Assembly: GCF_002632755.1 (NCBI RefSeq)
Contig: NZ_NJAK01000001.1
Coordinates: 2,604,001 to 2,668,000, forward strand
Source of the DNA: Xenorhabdus ishibashii
GTDB taxonomy: Bacteria > Pseudomonadota > Gammaproteobacteria > Enterobacterales > Enterobacteriaceae
Direction of reading: 5' to 3'
Length of the DNA: 64,000 bases
Part shown: positions 21,172 to 28,373 of the stretch, piece by piece
Layout of the letters: each line of letters begins with the position of its first letter
Numbering within the stretch: the first letter of the stretch is position 1
Position numbers and translations under genes: made by a program
The notes under the pieces: generated by a model
The model's database searches: none
What the model saw: the letters and a program-made list of their open reading frames with translations, nothing else
Told to the model about the DNA's origin: nothing

Positions 21172-21570
21172 TCAGCGTGTTACATTAATTGCCTGTTTAA
21201 TTTTCTCTTGTGTGATTGCCATGTCCAGAATGCGGCAAATCACATCCTGATCTTCTGCTTTTAACCCGTCAACTTGCTTACACAACTCTTTTAGCCTCTT
21301 GTTTTTAATATCAAAAACGGGAGCGATTGCACCTTCTTCACCCAGCAGTAAATGGTCAATACTGACTTCCAGTAACTGCGCCAGTTTAATGATGTAATCA
21401 AACTGGGGCTTAACCTGTCCCTGCTCCCAGCGTCCGACCATCCGGGGCTGGATATCTAGCAAATTCGCCAGTTCTATCTGTGTAAGCTGTCTGGCCTTGC
21501 GCAGTGTGGCAAGGCGTTTACCAAAATCAGTCATAAATGAACAAAGCCAGTTAATGTGTTTGTTCATCAT
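21172..21570 (-). CDS. Xre-family repressor, type A, element A1
   Basis: A 132-residue protein with an N-terminal Cro/C1-type helix-turn-helix (FGKRLATLRKARQLTQIELANLLDIQPRMVGRWEQG, residues about 16-51) and a C-terminal helical region ending QEKIKQAINVTR. The start at MMNKH has AAGGACAC upstream; an internal Met13 (MTDFGKRL) is a possible alternative. It is divergent from the primase gene, with a palindromic operator at 21610-21636 between them. This layout resembles a phage immunity region, so it probably represses its own gene and the primase/recombinase genes. Confidence 0.85.
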   Translation of the reverse strand: MMNKHINWLCSFMTDFGKRLATLRKARQLTQIELANLLDIQPRMVGRWEQGQVKPQFDYIIKLAQLLEVSIDHLLLGEEGAIAPVFDIKNKRLKELCKQVDGLKAEDQDVICRILDMAITQEKIKQAINVTR

Positions 21571-21609
21571 GATAAGTGTCCTTTTTTAGTGTTGGGCTTG
21601 AAAGTATTA

Positions 21610-21636
21610 TATTGACCTGTATTATATAGGTCAATA
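21610..21636. promoter_or_regulatory. Palindromic operator between repressor and primase, type A (A1)
   Basis: TATTGACCT (21610-21618) and AGGTCAATA (21628-21636) form a perfect 9-bp inverted repeat with a 9-bp spacer, with a further TGACC half site at 21637-21641. It overlaps the likely divergent promoters. The type B elements lack this sequence. Confidence 0.7.
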
Positions 21637-21667
21637 ATGACCTTGACGCATTTTAAAGGATTAAGAC

Positions 21668-24382
21668 ATGGCTCGCATTCCCGAAGCAGAGTTGCAACAC
21701 CTGAAAGCCGCCGTTCCCTTAGTTGCCATCATCGAGCAGCAGGGGCGGCAGTTGTTTAAACGCGGCAAAGACATGACCGTGCTGTGCCCGTTCCATGAGG
21801 AGAAAACGCCGTCGATGGTCATTACCCCAGCGAAAAATCTCTACCACTGTTTTGGCTGTGATGCGGGCGGGTCGGTGCTGGACTGGGTGATGCACACCGA
21901 GGGTCTGAGCCTGCGCCATGCCGTGGAGCGCCTGCGTGCCGTGCTGGGGCACAATCCGGCGGTGGAGCCGCTGGTGCAGCCGGAAGAGCTGGCCGGTGAT
22001 GCCATCGGGCAGCAGGTGTTGCTGTCACGGGTGGTTGCGTTTTATCACCATACGTTGCTGAATGCGCCGGAGGCACAAGCGTACCTGTCCAAACGGCGGC
22101 TCAACCATCCTGAACTGGTCAGCCATTTTAAGCTGGGCTTTGCCAACCGAACGCTCGCTTACCGTCTGCCAGCCAGTAAATACAAGGCCGGGGCAGAGGT
22201 TCGCCGCCGCCTGCAAGCCATCGGCGTGCTGCGGGAGAACGGGCGGGAGCACCTGCGCGGCTCGCTGGTTGTGCCGGTGATGGATGCACAGGGGCAAATC
22301 CACGAACTGTACGGGCGCAAAATCGGCGACGACCTGCGCCAGTCCATCATCCGCCATCTGTACCTGCCGGGGGCACACAACGGGGTCTGGAATGAAGCCG
22401 CGCTGGGTGCCTCCCGAACGCTTATCCTGTGTGAATCGCTGATTGATGCGATGTCGTTCTGGGTGACGGGGCAGCGCAATGTGACGGCGGCCTATGGGGT
22501 GCATGGCGTCACGGCTGATCACTGGCAAGCCTTTGAACAGTACGGCATTAAGCAGGTGCTGATCGCTTTCGATAATGACAGCGCCGGCAATGATGCCGCG
22601 GTCAAACTGGCGGCGGCACTGGCGGCCAAAGGGATCACGCCCCTGCGCGTGGTGTTCCCGTCGGGCAGGGATGCGAACGAATATCTGTGCCAGGTGGCTG
22701 AGCCGGAAACCGCCTTTGCGCTGCTGCTTGACAGCGCCGTGCCGATGCAGGGTGTGGCGGATACGGTGGCACTTGGGCGCCAGACGCCTGAGCCGGACAC
22801 CGCGCCAGCCCCCGCTTCCCCTTTAGCCGCTGACCCTGCGTCCGGTGTGATGCCAAATGTCGTCTGTGAGTCCGGTGAGCATGGCGAACTGCGCGTGTCA
22901 GTCGGCACACTGCAATGGTGCCTGCGCGGGCTGGGTGCGGTCAAAGCGGGCGCGGTTGCCATGAAGCTCAATGCGCAGGTGCTGGACAGGCAAAGCGGCG
23001 TGTTGTTCGCCGACGGGGTTGATCTGATGAGCGGGCGCTCACGCAACAGTTACGCCCGGCTGGCTGCCGCTGAGCTGGGACTGGCCGAAGGCGACCTCCG
23101 GCGGGCACTGGGGCAGGTGTTACTGGCGGTCGAACAATGGCAGCAGCAGCCCGCCAAAGGCACCGAACCCCGCGTACCTGAAATGGGGATCGCAGAGCGG
23201 GAAGCGGCACTGGCCTTGTTGCAAGATCCGTACCTGACGGCCCGTATCACCACTGACTTGGCGGCCTGCGGTGTGGTCGGCGAATCCACTAACTTGCTGG
23301 CCGGTTTTTTGGCGGCGGTGAGCCGAAAGTTACCCAAACCGTTAGCGGTACTTATCCAGAGCAGCAGCGCCGCCGGCAAATCCTCACTGATGGAGGCGGT
23401 GCTGAACCTGATCCCCGAGGAGGAGCGCATCCAGTACAGCGCCATGACCGGGCAAAGCCTGTTCTATCTGGGGGAAACCCATCTCCAGCACAAAATATTG
23501 GCTATCGCCGAAGAAGAGGGGGTGCGGCAGGCGGCCTATGCGTTGAAGTTGTTGCAGTCGGATGGTGAACTGACGATGGCCAGCACCGGCAAGGATGAGG
23601 CGAGCGGCAACCTCGTCACCAAAAGCTATACCGTCAAAGGTCCGGTGATGCTGATGCTGACCACGACCGCCATTGATGTGGATGAAGAGCTGCTCAACCG
23701 CTGTCTGGTGCTGACGGTCAATGAATCCCGTGAACAGACGGAAGCCATCCATGCGTTGCAGCGCCAGAAGCAGACGCTTGAAGGCTTGCTGGCCGGGAAC
23801 GAGCGGGACTATCTGATGCAGCTTCACCAGAACGCCCAGCGGCTGCTTAAGCCGTTGAATGTGGTCAATCCGTATGCGCACCAACTGACCTTTATGTCAG
23901 ACAAAACCCGTACCCGCCGTGACCATATGAAATACCTGACGCTCATTCAGAGCATAGCGTTGCTGCACCAGTACCAGCGGGAAATCAAAACGGCAGAGCA
24001 TCGCGGCAGACGACTTGAATACATCGAAGTGAGCAAAGACGATATCCGGCTCGCCAATCAGTTGGCGCATGAAATCTTAGGCCGGACACTGGACGAAATG
24101 CCGCCGCAGACGCGCAAGCTGTTATTGCTGATCCAGCAGATGGCGAACGAGATGGCGGCAGGGCAGCAGTGCGCCCTGAATGCCGTTCGCTTTACCCGGC
24201 GGGATATCCGCGACTTTACCCAATGGAGCGACAATCAGCTTAAAGTGCATTGCCAGCGGCTGGCTGAGATGGAATACCTGCTGATCCACGGCGGCAGTCG
24301 CGGGCATCTGCTGCAATACGAACTGCTCTGGGACGGTGATGGCAACAGCGCACACTTAAGCGGCCTGATCGTGCCGGTATGA
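21668..24382 (+). CDS. CHC2 zinc-finger/TOPRIM primase with P-loop ATPase domain, element A1
   Basis: A 904-residue replication protein. The N-terminus has a DnaG-type CHC2 zinc finger (Cys40, His43, Cys61, Cys64: CPFHEEKTPS, YHCFGCDAGG). A TOPRIM domain follows, with LILCESLIDAM near 252 and AFDNDSAGNDAA near 298. A Pro/Ala-rich linker lies at 370-390. The C-terminal half has a Walker A motif (SSAAGKSS, about 566-573) followed by helicase-like features (LAIAEEEG, MLTTTAIDVDEELLNRC). A primase joined to an ATPase is typical of satellite phages and autonomously replicating integrative elements, so the unit may replicate after excision. Start: ATG with AAAGGATTAAGAC upstream. It is 218 bp upstream of the recombinase gene. 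Confidence 0.88.
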   Translation: MARIPEAELQHLKAAVPLVAIIEQQGRQLFKRGKDMTVLCPFHEEKTPSMVITPAKNLYHCFGCDAGGSVLDWVMHTEGLSLRHAVERLRAVLGHNPAVEPLVQPEELAGDAIGQQVLLSRVVAFYHHTLLNAPEAQAYLSKRRLNHPELVSHFKLGFANRTLAYRLPASKYKAGAEVRRRLQAIGVLRENGREHLRGSLVVPVMDAQGQIHELYGRKIGDDLRQSIIRHLYLPGAHNGVWNEAALGASRTLILCESLIDAMSFWVTGQRNVTAAYGVHGVTADHWQAFEQYGIKQVLIAFDNDSAGNDAAVKLAAALAAKGITPLRVVFPSGRDANEYLCQVAEPETAFALLLDSAVPMQGVADTVALGRQTPEPDTAPAPASPLAADPASGVMPNVVCESGEHGELRVSVGTLQWCLRGLGAVKAGAVAMKLNAQVLDRQSGVLFADGVDLMSGRSRNSYARLAAAELGLAEGDLRRALGQVLLAVEQWQQQPAKGTEPRVPEMGIAEREAALALLQDPYLTARITTDLAACGVVGESTNLLAGFLAAVSRKLPKPLAVLIQSSSAAGKSSLMEAVLNLIPEEERIQYSAMTGQSLFYLGETHLQHKILAIAEEEGVRQAAYALKLLQSDGELTMASTGKDEASGNLVTKSYTVKGPVMLMLTTTAIDVDEELLNRCLVLTVNESREQTEAIHALQRQKQTLEGLLAGNERDYLMQLHQNAQRLLKPLNVVNPYAHQLTFMSDKTRTRRDHMKYLTLIQSIALLHQYQREIKTAEHRGRRLEYIEVSKDDIRLANQLAHEILGRTLDEMPPQTRKLLLLIQQMANEMAAGQQCALNAVRFTRRDIRDFTQWSDNQLKVHCQRLAEMEYLLIHGGSRGHLLQYELLWDGDGNSAHLSGLIVPV

Positions 24383-24388
24383 TCAGTG

Positions 24389-24508
24389 CAAGTTGGGCTG
24401 AAAACAAGGCAAGTTGCCCCTAAGTTGGGTTCAGGTTGGCCTCAAGTTGGGGGAGATAAAACGGCTATCAGGCCGCAGCCAGACAGGGCTGACAGTCCGC
24501 AAGTTGGA
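24389..24508 (+). repeat. Iterons with helical phasing (CAAGTTGGG), element A1
   Basis: Six direct copies of CAAGTTGGG or a close variant start at 24389, 24410, 24421, 24432, 24443 and 24500. Start-to-start distances are 21, 11, 11, 11 and 57 bp, so the first five lie on one face of the helix. They sit between the primase stop and the recombinase start, and could be a replication origin or recombinase arm-binding sites. Confidence 0.75.
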
Positions 24509-24600
24509 CAATATTAAAAATCACTGTTCCGGCAATATCATAAAACTTCCCCGTCATACCGTACTGCCGGATAGCGGCCACGACAAAAAGGAGGATCCGC

Positions 24601-25674
24601 ATGACAAACCCACACAATCCCCTGCACGCCACCTTACGGGCGCAACTGGACGCGTACCTCGATACGCTGGTCGCACAGGGAAAAAGCCCGCGCACACGGG
24701 AAAGCTACCGGGAACGGCTGTTACCGTTCGTGGACTGGTGCGGACAGCGCAGCGTGCAGTATCCGGCACAGGTGACGCTGGTATTACTGGAAAGCTGGCA
24801 GCGCTATCTGCGGGCTTACCGCAAGGCCGATGGCCAGCCTTACAGCCATAACGGCCAGCGTGAACGGTTAATCGCCCTGCGGCTGTGGTTCCGCTGGCTA
24901 CTGCAACGGCATCACATCCTCTACAACCCGGCCGAACAGATGGTGTTGCCGAAAGAGGAGAAGCGGCTGCCTGCCCAGATACTGAGTGAACGGGAAACCA
25001 CGCAGGTGCTGGACAGCCTTGACGACCAGAGCGTGCTGGGGCTGCGCAACCGGGTGATGCTGGAAGTGCTGTGGAGCAGCGGCCTCCGGCGCATGGAGCT
25101 GCGCCAGCTCCGGCGGGGTGATATCGACGTCGAACGCGGGGTCGTGGTGGTTAATCAGGGCAAAGGCCATAAAGACCGGGTGGTGCCCATCGGCGGTCGG
25201 GCACTGGGCTGGCTGACACGCTATCTGGTGCAGGTTCGGCCACAGTTGGCAGACAGCCATGACAGCGGTTACCTGTTTATCTCGCAAAAGGGCAGGCCGC
25301 TCAGTCTGGGGCACCTGACCCAAATCGCCGGCAAGGCCATCCGCCATCAGGCACAGCTAGACAAGCCGGGCGCCTGTCACCTGTTCCGGCATTCCATGGC
25401 GACGCAGATGCTGGACAATGGCGCGGATATCCGCCATATCCAGGCGATGCTGGGGCATGAGAAACTCAACACCACCCAGGTATATACGCGGGTCGCCATC
25501 AAACAGCTCAGGCAGGTGCACAGCCAGACCCATCCGGCCGAGCGTGCCCCCCAGACCCAACCGGACGCAGACAACCATACCGAACCGCCAGAGTGCAGCT
25601 CAGGCGGTGCCCGCGGAGAATCTGGCACAGACCCGAAACCACAGCGTACCGGACAGCCCGATAATCCCCGTTGA
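24601..25674 (+). CDS. Tyrosine recombinase/integrase, element A1
   Basis: A 357-residue XerC-like site-specific recombinase. Residues about 10-110 form the SAM-like core-binding domain (TRESYRERLLPFVDWC). The catalytic domain has Arg163 (SSGLRRMELRQL), Lys in GKGHKDR (188-191), His260 and Arg263 (CHLFRHSMATQML), His286 (MLGHEKLNTTQ) and the nucleophile Tyr295 (VYTRVA). All catalytic residues are intact. A 50-residue Pro/Gly/charged tail (about 308-357) is unusual and likely disordered. Start: ATG with AAGGAGGATCCGC upstream. It is the obvious candidate to recombine the GACCCCATCGGGCTG cores. Confidence 0.92.
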   Translation: MTNPHNPLHATLRAQLDAYLDTLVAQGKSPRTRESYRERLLPFVDWCGQRSVQYPAQVTLVLLESWQRYLRAYRKADGQPYSHNGQRERLIALRLWFRWLLQRHHILYNPAEQMVLPKEEKRLPAQILSERETTQVLDSLDDQSVLGLRNRVMLEVLWSSGLRRMELRQLRRGDIDVERGVVVVNQGKGHKDRVVPIGGRALGWLTRYLVQVRPQLADSHDSGYLFISQKGRPLSLGHLTQIAGKAIRHQAQLDKPGACHLFRHSMATQMLDNGADIRHIQAMLGHEKLNTTQVYTRVAIKQLRQVHSQTHPAERAPQTQPDADNHTEPPECSSGGARGESGTDPKPQRTGQPDNPR

Positions 25675-26596
25675 GCCTGCGGGGTTCCGTGCAGGGGCAG
25701 ACCGTGGCCGGACTGCCCGGAGGCTGCGGTGCCGGCGGGGGTAAATGGGCAATGGTCAGCGGCGGCCACGGTGTCCCCAACCACTCAGTGCCGGCTGCCC
25801 AAAGCCCATTTAACATAATGCAGGGAGATTAGGCGAAATTCGCCGTGCGGCCACCGTGTTCCGCCAACCGCCGAAGGGCGGCTCACATCGCCTAATCTGC
25901 ATTATGTCTTCGCCCCCGCTTATCGGCATCGCGGGGTGCACCGCACAAGGCTGGCGCCTTCTGCTCTAGACTTCTGAGCCGATCCCTGCCAAAAACCGCG
26001 CCAGACCAAAACACCGTGCCCCCGTCCGGCTAAAACTGCGTCTTCTTTAGCGGCCTTGTGTTGTTCAGGCCAACAGCCCTGTAGGCAGGTCGGCCTGCGG
26101 CCTCCACTGGTTTACCTCCCCCGCCCCGACCCCGCTGCACTGGCTGCGCGCGGCTCGCAGTCGCTGCGCGCCTTGCTCGTTGCCGTGCTCGCCATCTCCG
26201 CCCCGTGCAGCCCCCGGAGGGGGCTTCCCTTGAGTAAAGTGCCCTCAGCAAAACCGAACACAACCTTCGGCTTCCGTGTCTGGGAGCGTCGCAGGGCGCC
26301 GCTTGCGGGTTCTGTGCCACCCGCCCCCGCAGAACGGCCGCCCGCCGCCCAAGCCAGTTGGGCGACGTTCGCCCGTTGCCGTGAAAAACTGCCCAAAAAC
26401 AGGCTGTTCAGCCCATCAATCAGAAAAAGGGGCGCTATACTGCACCGCGGGGCAAACGTAAAAACAGGGCAAAAGTGCACTTCGGCATTTTAGGTTCGCG
26501 GGAATGGGCGGAACGGGTAAAAGGGGTTCTTTAACAAGCTGACAGATAAGGAAAAAATCGCTTAAAACTGTATAACCGCACCGGAACCAGCCCTAA
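25675..26596. other. GC-rich non-coding right end of element A1
   Basis: About 920 bp without a supported gene. Open frames on both strands here are low-complexity Pro/Arg/Ala readings produced by GC-richness. It contains the long inverted repeat at 25813-25907, several smaller hairpins (for example GGGCG-ACGTT-CGCCC near 26356-26370), a promoter-like TATACT near 26434, and the attachment-site flank. It probably holds cis-acting replication or recombination sequences. Confidence 0.6.
25813..25907. repeat. Long inverted repeat in element A1
   Basis: ACATAATGCAG followed by GGAGATTAGGCGA (25813-25836) is the inverse of TCGCCTAATCTGCATTATGT (25888-25907), apart from 4 extra bases in the left arm. 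The arms enclose about 50 bp that include a CCGCC/GGCGG hairpin. It is conserved in all four elements. Confidence 0.75.
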
Positions 26597-26611
26597 GACC
26601 CCATCGGGCTG
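26597..26611 (+). other. Attachment core 2 (A1/A2 junction)
   Basis: Identical 15-bp core. The upstream flank CCAGCCCTAA is the element's non-coding right end. CAGCCC and GGGCTG form a perfect 6-bp inverted repeat around 12 bp here, a layout typical of tyrosine-recombinase core sites. Confidence 0.8.
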
Positions 26612-27109
26612 ATGGGGGGCGTGAATCCGTATTCGTATGTGCATAATCCGGCAGGATGGGTAGACCCGTTCGGGTTAGCGGGTAAAGACTGCGATAAATT
26701 GTTTTCAAATCAATCTTATAAGGAGATTGAAAAAGCTCCATTAGATCAGTGGATAGTTGATTCTTTTAAAGACGGGAAATATAAAACTGTCGTCACAACT
26801 CAAGATACATATGTATATCGCGTTTACGGTGGTAATGCTAAACCGGGTGGCTCATTCGTATCAGATCTTCCAGCTTCTAACCGTATACAAGCTAAAATCG
26901 ATGCGGCTCTTTTGCCCGAATGGAAAAATACCCGACAATTTGAAGCCCAAATATTGGTTCCAAAAGGAACAACACTCCATGTGGGCCAAGTTGCACCGCA
27001 AACAATGAAATCTGGAGCAGTTCTTAAGGGAGAAGCAACACAAATTCTTCTGCCCAGAGATTGGGATCCATCTTGGATAAAAAATACAAGAGGCATTCCA
27101 TCAAAATAG
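26597..27109 (+). pseudogene. Orphan Rhs toxin tip A (no Rhs core), element A2
   Basis: The same tip as the last 170 residues of the intact Rhs protein ([15 protein letters not shown]... to IPSK), but the upstream flank is element DNA, so no Rhs core precedes it. An in-frame ATG at 26612 ([10 protein letters not shown]) exists, without a convincing ribosome binding site. It is best viewed as a silent cassette that can be joined to an Rhs core by recombination at the attachment core, not as a decayed gene. Confidence 0.75.
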
Positions 27110-27119
27110 AGATAACAAT

Positions 27120-27386
27120 ATGAATAAAAAAGAATTAATAAATTTAATCGAAAATGTAATTTTTGATTTGGAAGAACTAAAAAAATCTAGGCAGGAGAAC
27201 AATCTGGACTCAATTATAACTCTTTATAAAAAAACGCTTTTATCTTTAGAGTCAGGAGAGTTAAAAGCCAATATTGTGAAAAATATGACTAGAGGGTATC
27301 TAGAAATCTATAGTGATTACGACAATCCCGTGCTTAACCTAATGTATGCATGTGAAAAAGAGATAGATAAATATATAAACTCATAG
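27120..27386 (+). CDS. Putative immunity protein for Rhs tip A (copy 2)
   Basis: Identical 88-residue product to the gene at 20414-20680. A second copy could add immunity dosage if it is transcribed from within the element; no upstream Rhs promoter serves it. Confidence 0.7.
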   Translation: MNKKELINLIENVIFDLEELKKSRQENNLDSIITLYKKTLLSLESGELKANIVKNMTRGYLEIYSDYDNPVLNLMYACEKEIDKYINS

Positions 27387-27417
27387 CTCATTGTTTAAAT
27401 TAAAGATCTATGATAAA

Positions 27418-27460
27418 AAAGCCGGAAAGATCCCCAAGATCTTCCGGCTTTGTTCTTTTT
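27418..27460 (+). terminator. Bidirectional terminator, element A2
   Basis: Same GCCGGAA...TTCCGGC hairpin as in A1, with flanking A- and T-runs. Confidence 0.85.
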
Positions 27461-27482
27461 AAGAGCTGCTCATTCCCTGCCC

Positions 27483-27806
27483 TTAGCGGCTTGTGTAGCC
27501 GCCAATCAGCTCCCGCATTTTGAGCTTAATCTCACTGATTTGCTCTCGCTGGCGCTGGTATTGCTGTTTGAGGCTGTTAGTCTCGTCATTGTCAGGGATC
27601 AGCACCAGACAGCCCTCCATAATCTTGACGGTGAGTGTGCCGCCAATATCAAAGCCTGCTGCCTTAAGCCACTGCCCCTTAAGGTGTATTGCCGGCGGGG
27701 CACTGGCCTTGTCATTTTGCGGCACGTATCCCACGGTGTAATAACGTTCTGTTTTTACGGCTTTATTTACTGCACGGTTTTGCTTAGAATGCGCCTTAGC
27801 CATCAT
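27483..27806 (-). CDS. SymE-family toxin, element A2
   Basis: Identical in sequence to the A1 copy at 20777-21100, with the GQWLKAAGF and VKIMEGCLVL signatures. Confidence 0.82.
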   Translation of the reverse strand: MMAKAHSKQNRAVNKAVKTERYYTVGYVPQNDKASAPPAIHLKGQWLKAAGFDIGGTLTVKIMEGCLVLIPDNDETNSLKQQYQRQREQISEIKLKMRELIGGYTSR

Positions 27807-27877
27807 TAACTACCTCCAATAGTTGGTTATGGTTAGCGTTTTGGTTGTGCTCCAACACAGCCAGAACGCGTTAAATC

Positions 27878-28276
27878 TCAGCGTGTTACATTAATTGCCT
27901 GTTTAATTTTCTCTTGTGTGATTGCCATGTCCAGAATGCGGCAAATCACATCCTGATCTTCTGCTTTTAACCCGTCAACTTGCTTACACAACTCTTTTAG
28001 CCTCTTGTTTTTAATATCAAAAACGGGAGCGATTGCACCTTCTTCACCCAGCAGTAAATGGTCAATACTGACTTCCAGTAACTGCGCCAGTTTAATGATG
28101 TAATCAAACTGGGGCTTAACCTGTCCCTGCTCCCAGCGTCCGACCATCCGGGGCTGGATATCTAGCAAATTCGCCAGTTCTATCTGTGTAAGCTGTCTGG
28201 CCTTGCGCAGTGTGGCAAGGCGTTTACCAAAATCAGTCATAAATGAACAAAGCCAGTTAATGTGTTTGTTCATCAT
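27878..28276 (-). CDS. Xre-family repressor, type A, element A2
   Basis: Identical to the A1 repressor at 21172-21570. Two copies of the same repressor in one chromosome would reinforce repression of all type A promoters. Confidence 0.85.
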   Translation of the reverse strand: MMNKHINWLCSFMTDFGKRLATLRKARQLTQIELANLLDIQPRMVGRWEQGQVKPQFDYIIKLAQLLEVSIDHLLLGEEGAIAPVFDIKNKRLKELCKQVDGLKAEDQDVICRILDMAITQEKIKQAINVTR

Positions 28277-28315
28277 GATAAGTGTCCTTTTTTAGTGTTG
28301 GGCTTGAAAGTATTA

Positions 28316-28342
28316 TATTGACCTGTATTATATAGGTCAATA
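28316..28342. promoter_or_regulatory. Palindromic operator, type A (A2)
   Basis: Second copy of the TATTGACCT / AGGTCAATA inverted repeat between the divergent repressor and primase genes. Confidence 0.7.
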
Positions 28343-28373
28343 ATGACCTTGACGCATTTTAAAGGATTAAGAC

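Larger units (their letters stand above)
19891..26596 (+). mobile_element. Integrative Rhs-tip element, type A, copy 1 (A1)
   Basis: This 6706-bp unit runs from the GACCCCATCGGGCTG core inside rhs to the base before the next copy of the same core. Contents in order: in-frame Rhs toxin tip A, immunity gene, bidirectional terminator, symE and xre-type repressor (minus strand), operator, primase, iterons, tyrosine recombinase and a structured non-coding segment. A recombinase gene plus identical short direct repeats at each end is the layout of an element that integrates site-specifically. Its right end reads CCAGCCCTAA just before the core. The tip genes are AT-rich and the replication/integration genes GC-rich, so it is itself a mosaic. 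Confidence 0.85.

Noticed and set aside
26030..26493. Several overlapping open frames on both strands in the GC-rich end of each element
   Set aside because: They read as low-complexity Pro/Arg/Ala proteins, overlap each other on opposite strands and lack ribosome binding sites. GC-rich DNA has few stop codons, so long frames arise by chance.
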